Counted from the stretch's first letter, positions 16,475 to 25,040 are shown. The stretch: DNA of 30,922 nt from CAZHLD01 sp964533185 (GCA_964533185.1 CAZHLD010000030.1:1-30922), one strand, 5' to 3'. Made by a program: numbers and translations. Notes: a model not told the origin generated them from the sequence alone.

Positions 16475-17677
16475 CTATCGGCCGAGGATTTGCTCGATAA
16501 TCCCACGGAATTCCGAATCGGTGACGAGCCCGCGCTTTTCCGCTCCCTTATTCTTCACCGCAGCCAGCACCGCTCCGCGCTGCGCTTCGGGGATCTCCAG
16601 GCCCAGCTCCTGGCACTTGAGCACGATGCTGTCCAACCCGCTCTTCTTCCCCAGCACGATGGCCCGGCGCGCGCCCACCAGTTCCGCTGCGAACGGTTCG
16701 ATCGCTTCTGGTATGTGGAACTGGCTGGCCACCGCGCCGCTCTCCCGGACGAACAGGTTATCGCCCACCACAGGCTTCCACGCATCCACAGTGTATCCGG
16801 CCGTTTGCTGTACAAACTTGGAGACCTGGCGGATTTTCTCCAGATGCAGCTCCACGGGAACGTCGTACAGGCAGCGCAGCGCCAGCGCGATCTCGGCGAT
16901 GTCCGCATTGCCTGCGCGCTCACCCATGCCGTTGATGGTTCCCTGGATCCACTGCGCGCCCGCGCGCACCGCGGCGATGGCGGATGCCGTGGCCAGCCCA
17001 AAGTCGTTGTGCCCGTGGAAGTGTACGGGAACACTGTCTCCCACCCACTGGCGCACCAGCCGCACCAGAAACTCCACAGCTTCCGGACCGCATACCCCGA
17101 TCGTATCCACCACCACGACCTCTGCGGCCCCGGATTCGATCGCGGCCTCGTAGACCTTCTTCAAAAACTCCAGGTCCGTCCGCGTCCCATCGACAGCGAA
17201 AAAGGCCACGGTGATCCCGTTTTGCTTCGCGTGGCGGACCGCCTCAACCACCCGCCGCACCACTTCATCCCGGCTGATGCCGTAGGCGTGCAGCTTGATG
17301 TCGCTGGTCGGCGCCTCGATGATGGAGGCGCGGACACCAAGACGCACCAGCTCGTCCACGTCGGCTTTCACCGCCCGCGAAAAGCCCCAGACCTCCGTTT
17401 TCAGCCGGGCTTCCAGAATGAGGCGGATGGCCTCGCCGTCGTCCAGCGAAACCCGCGGGAAGCCTGCCTCGATACGCCCGACTCCCAGTTCATCGAGTCG
17501 CCGCGCAATTTCCATTTTCTGCCGCGGGTCCAACACGACGCCGACGGTCTGTTCCCCGTCCCGCAGTGTGGTGTCATAGAAACGCACCGGGGCCGCGACG
17601 CGGAAGCCAGACCGGACTTCGGGACGCGCATTGAGCTCGCTCACCCAGACCTTCGACTTGTTGCTGGTCACCGACAA
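16475..17677 (-). CDS. DRE-TIM acyltransferase (2-isopropylmalate/homocitrate synthase-like)
   Basis: A 400-aa protein of the family that condenses acetyl-CoA with a 2-keto acid. Visible are YDTTLRDGEQTVGV (34-47), the substrate loop IEAGFPRVS, the metal-binding HFHGHNDFGLATAS (219-232) and INGMGERAGNADIAE. The C-terminal LeuA allosteric domain is absent, as in homocitrate and citramalate synthases. The start is a TTG at 17677 with a GAGGAG Shine-Dalgarno overlapping the previous stop; a GTG a few codons downstream is possible. No leuB/C/D genes are near, so its position between an FAH-family gene and the dioxygenase-like gene suggests a dedicated role. It could also run as a lyase on a CoA ester. 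Confidence 0.88.
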   Translation of the reverse strand: MSVTSNKSKVWVSELNARPEVRSGFRVAAPVRFYDTTLRDGEQTVGVVLDPRQKMEIARRLDELGVGRIEAGFPRVSLDDGEAIRLILEARLKTEVWGFSRAVKADVDELVRLGVRASIIEAPTSDIKLHAYGISRDEVVRRVVEAVRHAKQNGITVAFFAVDGTRTDLEFLKKVYEAAIESGAAEVVVVDTIGVCGPEAVEFLVRLVRQWVGDSVPVHFHGHNDFGLATASAIAAVRAGAQWIQGTINGMGERAGNADIAEIALALRCLYDVPVELHLEKIRQVSKFVQQTAGYTVDAWKPVVGDNLFVRESGAVASQFHIPEAIEPFAAELVGARRAIVLGKKSGLDSIVLKCQELGLEIPEAQRGAVLAAVKNKGAEKRGLVTDSEFRGIIEQILGR

Positions 17678-17687
17678 GGGGCGCTCC

Positions 17688-18701
17688 TCAGACTTCGCGT
17701 CTCGGCGGGGGCTTGGTGCCGTAGGCCTGCTCCCAGGAGATGACCGGGTTGCGCAGGATGCCGATCTTCTCGATCTCGCACTCCATGACGTCGCCCGGCT
17801 TCAGGTACCATGCTTTCGGGTCTCCGCTGAATGCCGCAACCCCGGAAACCGTGCCGGTGGAGAGCACATCGCCGGCGCTGTAGCCCATCGGAGAATAATT
17901 TGCCACAATCTCCGGGATTTTCACCCACATCTTGCTCGAATGGGAACGCTGACGCGTCTCCCCGTTGACCCTCAGTTCCATCGCCAGGTTATGCGGGTCG
18001 GGGATTTCGTCGGCGGTGACGATATGCGGGCCGAGCGGGCAAAATGTGTCGATGCCCTTGCAGAAGCTGAACACGCCTGACTTCATCTCACGTCTCTGGA
18101 TGTCGCGCGCCGTCACGTCGTTGAAGATGACATACCCGCCGATGTAGTTTCTGGCTTGCTCGGCCGTGAAGTGTTTGCCGGCCTTCTTCAACACCACCGC
18201 AAGCTCCAGCTCGTAATCCAGCTCCTGGGTCAGATGTTCCGGGTAGATCACCGGCTCTTCGGGCCCGATAATCGCGTCCACATTCTGGAAAAAGACAATC
18301 CAGGGAAGAACGGGATGGGAAAAACCTGCCTTCTGCGCCTCTTCGTGGTGCTCGCGGAAATTTCCTGCGGTATGGAAAAATTTCCTCGGCTGGATGGGAG
18401 CCTTCAGTGTGATCTCTTCGCAGCGATAGATCACCGGCTCACCGGCGGGTCCCGCGGCGCGTTCTCCCCGGGCAAGAACATACTCGAAAGCAGATTGCGC
18501 GGCCGCAAGACTCCGATCTCCGCCCTCAAACAAGAGACGCATATTGGGGGGGACAAGAACATCCGCCATTCGCGCGTGAGCCCCCTCTGCATCCTTCCGA
18601 TAGGAGTCGAAGGAGGTGTTGAGGTCAACGATTCGGTTGTCTGGGGTGAGAGCGCCAATCCGGCTGCGGTGGGAACGGTCTTCGAAGGTGACGAGTCGCA
18701 T
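17688..18701 (-). CDS. Fumarylacetoacetate hydrolase (FAH)-family protein
   Basis: A 337-aa FAH-superfamily protein; members cleave C-C bonds in, or hydrate or decarboxylate, ring-cleavage products. The metal-binding triad is intact: Glu164 and Glu166 in DYELELAVV and Asp195 in FNDVTARD. KGIDTFCPLGP carries the conserved Lys215, and STGTVSGV is the phosphate/carboxylate loop. The ATG at 18701 has GGAGG upstream and begins the conserved MRLVTFEDRS. A longer reading frame to 18869 runs into the M20 gene and is rejected. The N-terminal about 100 residues form the usual FAH N domain. It is separated from the upstream gene by 100 bases with a hairpin, so it may start its own transcript. Confidence 0.9.
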   Translation of the reverse strand: MRLVTFEDRSHRSRIGALTPDNRIVDLNTSFDSYRKDAEGAHARMADVLVPPNMRLLFEGGDRSLAAAQSAFEYVLARGERAAGPAGEPVIYRCEEITLKAPIQPRKFFHTAGNFREHHEEAQKAGFSHPVLPWIVFFQNVDAIIGPEEPVIYPEHLTQELDYELELAVVLKKAGKHFTAEQARNYIGGYVIFNDVTARDIQRREMKSGVFSFCKGIDTFCPLGPHIVTADEIPDPHNLAMELRVNGETRQRSHSSKMWVKIPEIVANYSPMGYSAGDVLSTGTVSGVAAFSGDPKAWYLKPGDVMECEIEKIGILRNPVISWEQAYGTKPPPRREV

Positions 18702-18725
18702 GAACCTCCGTGAATTGTTCCGCGG

Positions 18726-18742
18726 GCAGAACCAAGTTCTGC
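18726..18742. repeat. Perfect 7-bp inverted repeat in the FAH-gene leader
   Basis: GCAGAAC-CAA-GTTCTGC is a perfect palindrome with a 3-base centre. It lies about 24 bases upstream of the FAH-family ATG and about 21 bases downstream of a candidate -10 box. It could be a repressor operator or a short RNA hairpin. No T-run follows on either strand, so it is not a standard terminator. I saw no second copy in the window. Confidence 0.5.
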
Positions 18743-18763
18743 GCCGGCCGCGCACAAGGGAGC

Positions 18764-18793
18764 AGTCTACAGGAGAACTCCGGTGCCTTTCAA
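18764..18793 (-). promoter_or_regulatory. Weak candidate promoter upstream of the FAH-family gene
   Basis: Reading the minus strand, TTGAAA (18793-18788) is followed after 18 bases by TAGACT (18769-18764). The -35 matches 5 of 6 and the -10 matches 4 of 6 consensus positions. It sits in the only 100-base gap between the molybdenum hydroxylase-to-M20 genes and the FAH/acyltransferase/dioxygenase trio. Chance occurrence is possible. Confidence 0.28.
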
Positions 18794-18801
18794 ACGCCGG
18801 C

Positions 18802-20079
18802 TCAGTGGGCGCCGCAGAGCTCGGCAATCGTGAGGGCGTAGATTTTCGTGACGTCAACCAGAGTCTCAATCCTCACCTTTTCGCCCTGGGCATCGCGCGG
18901 GCCGCTGGAAGGACCGTAGTTCACCGTTTCGATGCCGTACCGCGTGAGGACAGATGCGTCGGAGGACCACAAAACGGTGTCACACTCGGGCGGTTTCCCC
19001 AGGACGTGCTTGTGACTGGCTTCGATGGCTTTCACCAGGGGGTGATCTTCGCGGATCTCGGCCCCGGGCACCGAAATCAAAGTTTCGAATTCAATTCCGT
19101 AATCCGGATAGCGTTTCTGCAGCGCAGCAACAAGCTGCTGCACTTCGCGTCGAGCTTCGCTGAGGGGCATGGTGGGAGGAACACGAACATCCAGGAACAC
19201 CTCGGCCGAATCCGGCGTGCGGCTGGCGCGCCACGGATGGCCTGCGCGGATGCAGCCCGGATTGACCACCCCTCTCTTATTGCCGTAGGGCGTCTTCTTC
19301 TCCCACGTGGGAATCCATTCCCAGACGGCTTGCAAGACGTCGTGCATGCGGCGGATCGAGTTCTCTGCCAGCCGGCCGCTGGTGAAGCCGGTGTGCACGT
19401 AGTGCCCGTGAGTCGCGATGCGTACCCACAGGGAGCCGTAATGACCGAGTACGAGCTTCAGGTCCGTGGGCTCTCCCAGAATGCACAGGTCCGGCACGAC
19501 GCCGTGGTTCACCAGATAGTGGCTGCCCACGCCGTACCCGCGGTATTCCTTGCCCGTGAATTCTTCGTTCCACTGCGTCTTCTCAATCTCACCCACGACG
19601 GCGGCGATGATCACGTCCCCGGCGAGCTTGATGCCGGCCCGCCGAACCGCTTCCACGGCCTGGCAATAGCAGACCAGCGCGCCCTTCATGTTGTAGATGC
19701 CGAGGCCGAAGATCATTCCGTCTTTGATTACTGCGTTGGGTTTGTATCCGATGCCGGTCAGAAACGTCTCCCGGCCTGAATTGGAGGTATCCATATGGCC
19801 GTTGAACATCAGGTTCGTGCCTCCGCCGGTGCCTGCGAGACGCCCGACAACGTTGGGCCGGCCTTCCTCCACCTCCTGCCAACTCATCCGCAGACCCATG
19901 GCTTCCATGGCCCGGCGCATATAGCGGGCCATCTCCAATTCTTCACCGGTGGGGCTGGGAATGTTGACGACGTCGCAGCACATCGAGACGAGACTTTCCT
20001 CATTTACCTCGGCAAGAATGGCTCGGGCCAGGTCTGGATTCGTCATCGTGTTTGCCTTTCCGACGGCGTGGAATCCCAT
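18802..20079 (-). CDS. M20-family (ArgE/DapE-like) hydrolase with altered metal ligands
   Basis: A 425-aa protein of the M20 amidohydrolase/peptidase family, which removes acyl groups from or cleaves small amides. FNGHMDTSNSG (93-103) carries first metal-site His95 and Asp97. LGEPTDLKLVLGHYG contains the Glu203 region, and GHYVHT the dimer-interface histidine. The bridging Asp of the usual GxxDMKGG motif is Asn130 (IYNMKG). The catalytic EE pair reads EIE (164-166). The C-terminal metal-binding His before the last helices seems lost (SSGPRDAQGEKVR). Activity may be reduced, or the metal arrangement may differ. The start at 20079 has GAGGA at suitable spacing; 20046 is an alternative. Confidence 0.82.
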   Translation of the reverse strand: MGFHAVGKANTMTNPDLARAILAEVNEESLVSMCCDVVNIPSPTGEELEMARYMRRAMEAMGLRMSWQEVEEGRPNVVGRLAGTGGGTNLMFNGHMDTSNSGRETFLTGIGYKPNAVIKDGMIFGLGIYNMKGALVCYCQAVEAVRRAGIKLAGDVIIAAVVGEIEKTQWNEEFTGKEYRGYGVGSHYLVNHGVVPDLCILGEPTDLKLVLGHYGSLWVRIATHGHYVHTGFTSGRLAENSIRRMHDVLQAVWEWIPTWEKKTPYGNKRGVVNPGCIRAGHPWRASRTPDSAEVFLDVRVPPTMPLSEARREVQQLVAALQKRYPDYGIEFETLISVPGAEIREDHPLVKAIEASHKHVLGKPPECDTVLWSSDASVLTRYGIETVNYGPSSGPRDAQGEKVRIETLVDVTKIYALTIAELCGAH

Positions 20080-20117
20080 CCTCTTTCCTCGATGGTCACT
20101 GTCTCGGCGATGGACCG

Positions 20118-21296
20118 CTAGAAGCGGAAGTCATCAGGATAAGAGCACAGCTTCTCGCTGGCTCCGTCGGTGACGAGGTAGTTGTCTTCGAGGCGCAAAC
20201 CACCGCCACCCTCCCAGTAAACACCAGGTTCGATGGCCAGCACCATGCCCTTACGGATTGTCCCCGGCGCAGCCTGATGCGCAAACGGAGGTTCGTGGGC
20301 GCGCGCGCCCACGCCGTGCGCCACCGGATGCGACGGTTGCCCGGGATAGCCCGCTTCGGCAATGCGCTGGCGAATGAGCCGGTCGAGCTCCCCGAGCGGA
20401 GCGCCATCGCGCGCGATGCTGCTGGCCTCGTGGAGGATGGCCAGAAGCTGGTCGAGCAACCTGTTGTAGCGCGGTGTGAGCTTGCCGCTGGGGACGATGT
20501 TTTTTGTCAGGTCGGTCCAGTAGCCGTCGGCGCACACCCAGATCTCCACCAGCGTCGGCTCGTCTGGGACCACCGGGCGGTGGGAAGTGGCCGTGAACGT
20601 GGCGATCCCCGGTCCCGACCAAACCAGCGTGAACGCCCGGGCCATCTCCACTTTGCCCAGATAGCCTACGCCAACGGCGTGGATGTGGCCTTCAATCATG
20701 GCTCCGACTTCGCTTTCTTTCATCCCTGGCCGGATGTTCTGGCGGGCGTATTCCATGCCGATGGCGGCGAGCTCGTTGGCCAGGCGCATGCGTTCAATTT
20801 CCTGCGGGGTCTTGACCATGCGCGCATCGGCGAGAAGGCCGGTGCAGTCCACGACCTGTTGCGCCACCTCGCGGAACGCATCGAAGTAGCCCTGGGTAAA
20901 AACCGTTGGTTCCCCCACCATCCGGTCGCAGATCTGCGAGTTCTGGGACAGCTCGAGCCCGACGCGCTCCGTCAGGCCGCGCTCGCGGAGCACTTCCTTC
21001 GCCAAATCAACGGAACGCATCGTGGGCGGGCGCGGATCACTCGGGTGATAGAAGCGAAACGCGCGCACATCGTTTGTCCATGCCGTGCGTTGCGCTTCCT
21101 GAAGCTGCGGCTCGATCACCAGCAGCGTGGCTTCGCCCTCACGCGGAAAGATGGCGATGTCATAGCCCTTCATGCACCAGTAGTCGGTGAGGTAAAGAAT
21201 ATTGTCCGGCGCCCGCACCACCAGGGCACTGAAGTCCTGCTCCGCCATTCGCCGGCGAACCCGCGCAAGTTTTTCGTGATCGATGGGATGAATCAT
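20118..21296 (-). CDS. M24-family aminopeptidase/prolidase-like hydrolase
   Basis: A 392-aa M24-fold protein: N-terminal creatinase-type domain (about 1-150), then the pita-bread catalytic domain. Aligned metal ligands are Glu251 (usual Asp, in VEIWVCADGYW), Asp262 (GYWTD), His327 (AHGVGARAHEP), Glu356 (AIEPG) and Glu370 (RLEDN), so four of five are standard and one is a conservative change. It is therefore more likely to be an active metallohydrolase than the M24-like protein at 5541. The ATG at 21296 overlaps the previous stop as ATGA and was chosen over an internal upstream ATG at 21329. Substrates in this family include X-Pro peptides and small C-N compounds. Confidence 0.86.
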   Translation of the reverse strand: MIHPIDHEKLARVRRRMAEQDFSALVVRAPDNILYLTDYWCMKGYDIAIFPREGEATLLVIEPQLQEAQRTAWTNDVRAFRFYHPSDPRPPTMRSVDLAKEVLRERGLTERVGLELSQNSQICDRMVGEPTVFTQGYFDAFREVAQQVVDCTGLLADARMVKTPQEIERMRLANELAAIGMEYARQNIRPGMKESEVGAMIEGHIHAVGVGYLGKVEMARAFTLVWSGPGIATFTATSHRPVVPDEPTLVEIWVCADGYWTDLTKNIVPSGKLTPRYNRLLDQLLAILHEASSIARDGAPLGELDRLIRQRIAEAGYPGQPSHPVAHGVGARAHEPPFAHQAAPGTIRKGMVLAIEPGVYWEGGGGLRLEDNYLVTDGASEKLCSYPDDFRF

Positions 21297-22240
21297 GCTT
21301 CGCCCCGGGCTTTTGGCTGCCAGGACCACGCGGTCTCTTTTCCCTTGATCAGCCGGTACAGCGCCGTGTGCAGCGGTGCGCTCACGCCCACGCGAGCCGC
21401 TTCCCGGGCGATGGCTCCACCGAGGAAGTCCACTTCTGTCCGCAGGCGGTGCCGGACATCGTAGAGCATCGAAGGCGGGTGATCGGTTTGCGCGCCGATC
21501 TTGTTCATCTCCCAGGGATCCTCGTGAAGCTCCACGCCAACTGCGGCGGCAACCCTCTTCCCTTCTTCCATCAGATCATGCAGCAGCCGCCCTAGGTCGC
21601 CGAACTCTTTTTCTTCGGCAAACTCCCGGCAATGAGGCAACTCGGTCAAGGCGGAGACCGAATTCACCGAGGCATTGAAGATCAACTTGGACCACTGCGC
21701 GGGCCGCGCATCCGGGAGGGCCTCGGCTTTCAGGCCTCCTACTCGAAGCAGTTCGGCCAACTCCTCAACCAGGGCAAGCGGCGTTCCCGTCGGCTCGAAG
21801 GGACCCATCCAGGTAGCTGTGTCGAGTTCCATTTCCACGTGGGTGTCGCCATGTCGCGAGCCGCTCATGAACGTGGTCCCGCGTATTACGTAGCCGCGAG
21901 CAAGGTCAGCGATGACCTCTTCACAACCCAGGCCGTTCTGGGCCGAGAGAACCGCCCCGTGGCGAAATAAATGAGCGACCGGCGCAATGGCCTCGGCCGT
22001 CTGCGTGGCTTTGCAGGCAACAATCCCGAAGTCGAACTGGGGCAGCTTGCCCGGGTCCGTTGCGGCCTTGAGGGGGACACTGAAATCCCTCTTTCCGGAA
22101 ACGCGCAGCCCACGTTCGTTAAGAGCGCGGGCATGCTCTTCCCGCCGCACGAACGCGCAGACGTCGGCCACGCGGGCCAGGTGGGCAGCAAAGAGGCTGC
22201 CAATCGCTCCGCAGCCGACGATGCAAATGCGCCTGGTCAT
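21293..22240 (-). CDS. Ketopantoate reductase-family (ApbA/PanE) dehydrogenase, copy 2
   Basis: A 315-aa paralogue of the protein at 13680. Both share the Rossmann stretch CGAIGSLFAAHLAR, YVIRGTTF, GPFEPTxTP and AQWxKLIFNASxN, and the catalytic Lys is residue 185 in each. GGAAAGG-type spacing (GGAAAGG upstream of ATG) supports the start. It is translationally coupled (ATGA) to the downstream M24 gene and lies 18 bases after the molybdenum subunit gene. An NADPH-linked reduction of a keto acid or related carbonyl is expected from the family; the pathway context suggests a non-pantothenate role. Confidence 0.87.
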   Translation of the reverse strand: MTRRICIVGCGAIGSLFAAHLARVADVCAFVRREEHARALNERGLRVSGKRDFSVPLKAATDPGKLPQFDFGIVACKATQTAEAIAPVAHLFRHGAVLSAQNGLGCEEVIADLARGYVIRGTTFMSGSRHGDTHVEMELDTATWMGPFEPTGTPLALVEELAELLRVGGLKAEALPDARPAQWSKLIFNASVNSVSALTELPHCREFAEEKEFGDLGRLLHDLMEEGKRVAAAVGVELHEDPWEMNKIGAQTDHPPSMLYDVRHRLRTEVDFLGGAIAREAARVGVSAPLHTALYRLIKGKETAWSWQPKARGEA

Positions 22241-22258
22241 GGCCCTTTCCGGGCGCCC

Positions 22259-24775
22259 TTACCGGGCTGCCGCGCGGGTCACAGGCCGGCGTACCACCCG
22301 GACATTGGGATCCTCACCACCCGCCGCGTTTTTCCGAAACGCCTGGAAAATCATCTCCGCGTTGTTGAACGAATTCGTGATGTGGATGCCTTCCGAATAG
22401 AGCGCATCCTGGAGCGCCGCGCAAATCGTATGCAGGGGAGCCGCTCCTCCTTCGCCCATGCCCTTGGCTCCATTGAACGTGAAGGGGGAAGGGCTTTCGA
22501 GGTGACCATAGAGAATGGTCGGCATGTTCAGGATGGTGATGGGCGTGTAGTCACTGAAGGTGCTGGTCAGCATATTCCCGGCCTCGTCGTACACGCAGTG
22601 TTCCATCAACGCGGCGCCGATGCCGTGGGCCGTCGCTCCGTATACCTGGCCTTCGACGATCGCCGGGTTTACCACTCGCCCGCAATCGTCCACGGCGGCG
22701 TAGGCAAGGATCTTCGGCTGAAAGGTTTCGCGGTCCACTTCGATCACCGCAATGTGTAGCTGCGCGGCATAGGTCAGCGTCAGATTACCGTACTTGCGCT
22801 TGATGTCGGGTATCTTGAACGGCGGCCGGTAGACGTAACGGCAGTTCAGGGTGACATCGAGATCGTTGGGAAAGGCGGCGTTATTGACGTTCACCAGGTT
22901 CGCCAGGCCCCAGTAATTGATCGCTTTCTTTGTACCCTTGACCCGAACCTCCGGTCCCTGCGCGCCGACCCCCAGCTCCAGCCGGCTTTCTCGCGCGCCC
23001 AGCGCAAACGCAGCCAACTGCTTGATCTCGCTCTTCAGTTTCTGGGCCGCACCGTGCACCGCCGAGAGGCCGGTGACGGCGAACTGGCTGGCATAGGTGC
23101 CCGAATGTCCGGTGTGCGTGTTGCGCTCGGTGTCGAATCCCGGCCGCACATGGACGAGGTCGGGAGGCACATGGAGGACGTCCGCGACGACCTGGGCGGC
23201 GGTGGTCTCGTGGCCTTGCCCCTGCGGCACCGAGCCGATGCTCACCACAATCTCCCCGTAGATGTCCAGCTTGATGCTGGCGGCTTCCGATTGTCCGGAG
23301 AACGGCGCCTGCGGATTGATGATGCGTGATTGCCCGAAATTGTTCGTGCCCGAATCGAGCGTGGTCCCGATGCCGATCCCCACCAGGCGGCCCTCGGCCC
23401 GCATCGAGCGCTGTTTCTTCCGCCACTCCTCCCAGCCGATCTTCTCCTGGGCAATGGCCAGCATTCTGGCGTAATCACCCGAGTCGTAAATGCACCCGTT
23501 CGGCGTTGTGTAGGGGAACTCTTTGGCCGGGATGTAATTCCGTCGCCGGATCTCCGCGGCATCAAAGCCGAGTTGGTGCGCGCAGGTGTCGATCACGCGC
23601 TCCAAGAACCAGAGATGCTGCATCCGCGAGTAGCCGCGATTAGGCCCCACCGGACACTTATTGGTCACCACCTGGCTGAAGTCAATGCGCATGTTTTTCA
23701 GTTGATAGGCGCCCGGGAGCACCTGGGCCCAGATCACGCACCCCAAGGGCTCGTAGCGCGGGTAGGCCCCGCAATCATCAATATGGCGGGAGGTGATCGC
23801 GGTGATGCGTCCCTCCTTGTCCAAAGCCACGCGCGTATCCAGAAACGTGCGCTCGTTTCCGTGCGCGCTCGCCAGCAGGTGTTCGGTGCGGGTCTCCACC
23901 CACTTCACCGGCCGCCCGCCGGTCTTCCGCGACGCCAGGGCGCAGAGCGCCATGTACGGATAGTTGGTGATCTTTATTCCGAAGCTGCCGCCGATGTCGT
24001 GGGTCTGAACGCGAATCTGGTCGATCCGGACGCCCAGCGCGGGCGCAAGAAACTGGATCGCAAACGCCGGGAAAGAATTGTTGCACCAGAAATCGATGCG
24101 GTTGCCCTTCAGGTCCCAGTGCCCGATCACCACGTTGTTTTCCAGGGGCGCGCTCGTGAAGCGGTGGAAGTGCATCCGGTCGAGCTCGACGATGTACGCG
24201 GCCTGGCGAAACGCCTTCTCCACGTCGCCGTACTCAAACACCCCCTGCCAATTGCGGTTGGTCGCGGCGGCCTCATGGAGCAGGCTGCGGTCCTCCAGGG
24301 CTCTTTCCGCATCCAGAACCGGCTCGAGAACGCTGTACTCCACCTGAACCATCTCCGCTGCATCCTCCGCCGCCATACGCGATTCGGCCACGACGATGGC
24401 CACGGGCTCGCCCTGGTAGCGGACTTTCTCCACCGCCATCGGGTAGTCCACGATTTTCTGTCCCGGGCCGGGGCCGATCTCGATGAACGGCTGGACCTGC
24501 CGGGCCACTTCTTTCCCGGTCATTACCGCAACCACGCCCGGCGCCTGCGCCGCGGCCGTCACGTCGATCTTATCGATCCTGGCGTGAGCTTGGGGAGACC
24601 GCGCCACCCACAAATGCAACATGCCCTGGAGCTTGTAATCGTCCGTGAATTTGCCCATGCCGCGAACCAGCCGGCCCATTTCTTTCGGCGGCACGGACTT
24701 CCCCATCCAGGGCCCACCGAAGCCGTTGCTCTCGCTCCGCGCCTTGCGCTTGCCTGCAGAAGACTTCTTTTTCAC
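22259..24775 (-). CDS. Xanthine dehydrogenase-family molybdopterin-binding subunit (CoxL-like, not CO dehydrogenase)
   Basis: Large catalytic subunit (838 aa) of a three-subunit molybdenum hydroxylase, which inserts water-derived oxygen into an N-heterocycle or aldehyde. Visible are the Mo-cofactor segment DIGGSFGIKI (260-269), VPQGQGHETTAAQV, and the catalytic Glu775 in KGMGEGGAAP. The active-site loop that reads AYxCSFR in form I CO dehydrogenase or AYRGAGR in many relatives reads PNRGYSR (378-384), so CO oxidation is unlikely. The start is a GTG at 24775 with GGGGA upstream; an ATG at codon 24 is an alternative. Partner subunits lie upstream at 25141-26406. Confidence 0.93.
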   Translation of the reverse strand: MKKKSSAGKRKARSESNGFGGPWMGKSVPPKEMGRLVRGMGKFTDDYKLQGMLHLWVARSPQAHARIDKIDVTAAAQAPGVVAVMTGKEVARQVQPFIEIGPGPGQKIVDYPMAVEKVRYQGEPVAIVVAESRMAAEDAAEMVQVEYSVLEPVLDAERALEDRSLLHEAAATNRNWQGVFEYGDVEKAFRQAAYIVELDRMHFHRFTSAPLENNVVIGHWDLKGNRIDFWCNNSFPAFAIQFLAPALGVRIDQIRVQTHDIGGSFGIKITNYPYMALCALASRKTGGRPVKWVETRTEHLLASAHGNERTFLDTRVALDKEGRITAITSRHIDDCGAYPRYEPLGCVIWAQVLPGAYQLKNMRIDFSQVVTNKCPVGPNRGYSRMQHLWFLERVIDTCAHQLGFDAAEIRRRNYIPAKEFPYTTPNGCIYDSGDYARMLAIAQEKIGWEEWRKKQRSMRAEGRLVGIGIGTTLDSGTNNFGQSRIINPQAPFSGQSEAASIKLDIYGEIVVSIGSVPQGQGHETTAAQVVADVLHVPPDLVHVRPGFDTERNTHTGHSGTYASQFAVTGLSAVHGAAQKLKSEIKQLAAFALGARESRLELGVGAQGPEVRVKGTKKAINYWGLANLVNVNNAAFPNDLDVTLNCRYVYRPPFKIPDIKRKYGNLTLTYAAQLHIAVIEVDRETFQPKILAYAAVDDCGRVVNPAIVEGQVYGATAHGIGAALMEHCVYDEAGNMLTSTFSDYTPITILNMPTILYGHLESPSPFTFNGAKGMGEGGAAPLHTICAALQDALYSEGIHITNSFNNAEMIFQAFRKNAAGGEDPNVRVVRRPVTRAAAR

Positions 24776-24815
24776 CTGCGGTCCCCTTCTGGCGTCCGAC
24801 TTCGACTTGACAACC

Positions 24816-25040
24816 TCAAATTAGCGCTCCTTGCAACGCGTCGATCAGTTTCTGCACGTTCTTCCTGGCCAGCGGCTCGAGCAGCCCGCCAGCCACCGAA
24901 ATCAGCCGCCCAAAGAGCTGTGCTTCTCCCTTCCAGATCACGTGCGTTCCGTTCCCATCGTCCTCGAGGTCGAACCCTGCGGTCAGATGCACCGAGCTTC
25001 CCGCCAGGCTGCCCTTCCCCTGGTAGACCGCGTGGCGCGG
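24816..25040 (-). CDS. CoxG/SRPBCC-family protein, C-terminal part only (5' end in assembly gap)
   Basis: About 75 residues upstream of the stop at 24816 match the C-terminal half of CoxG-type SRPBCC proteins: GTHVIWKGEAQLFGRL followed by an amphipathic helix LEPLARKNVQKLIDAL. Such proteins are encoded with molybdenum hydroxylases and help membrane association or maturation of the complex. The N-terminal half is missing in the run of N. The open frame that continues through the N into the iron-sulphur subunit is an artefact of the padded gap. Confidence 0.72.
   Translation of the reverse strand, partial: PRHAVYQGKGSLAGSSVHLTAGFDLEDDGNGTHVIWKGEAQLFGRLISVAGGLLEPLARKNVQKLIDALQGALI

Noticed and set aside
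16196..17743. Plus-strand open frame of 515 codons
   Set aside because: Antisense to the TDO-like and acyltransferase genes, both of which have clear family motifs.
20052..21464. Plus-strand open frame of 470 codons
   Set aside because: Antisense to the M24 hydrolase and its neighbours; no recognisable family.
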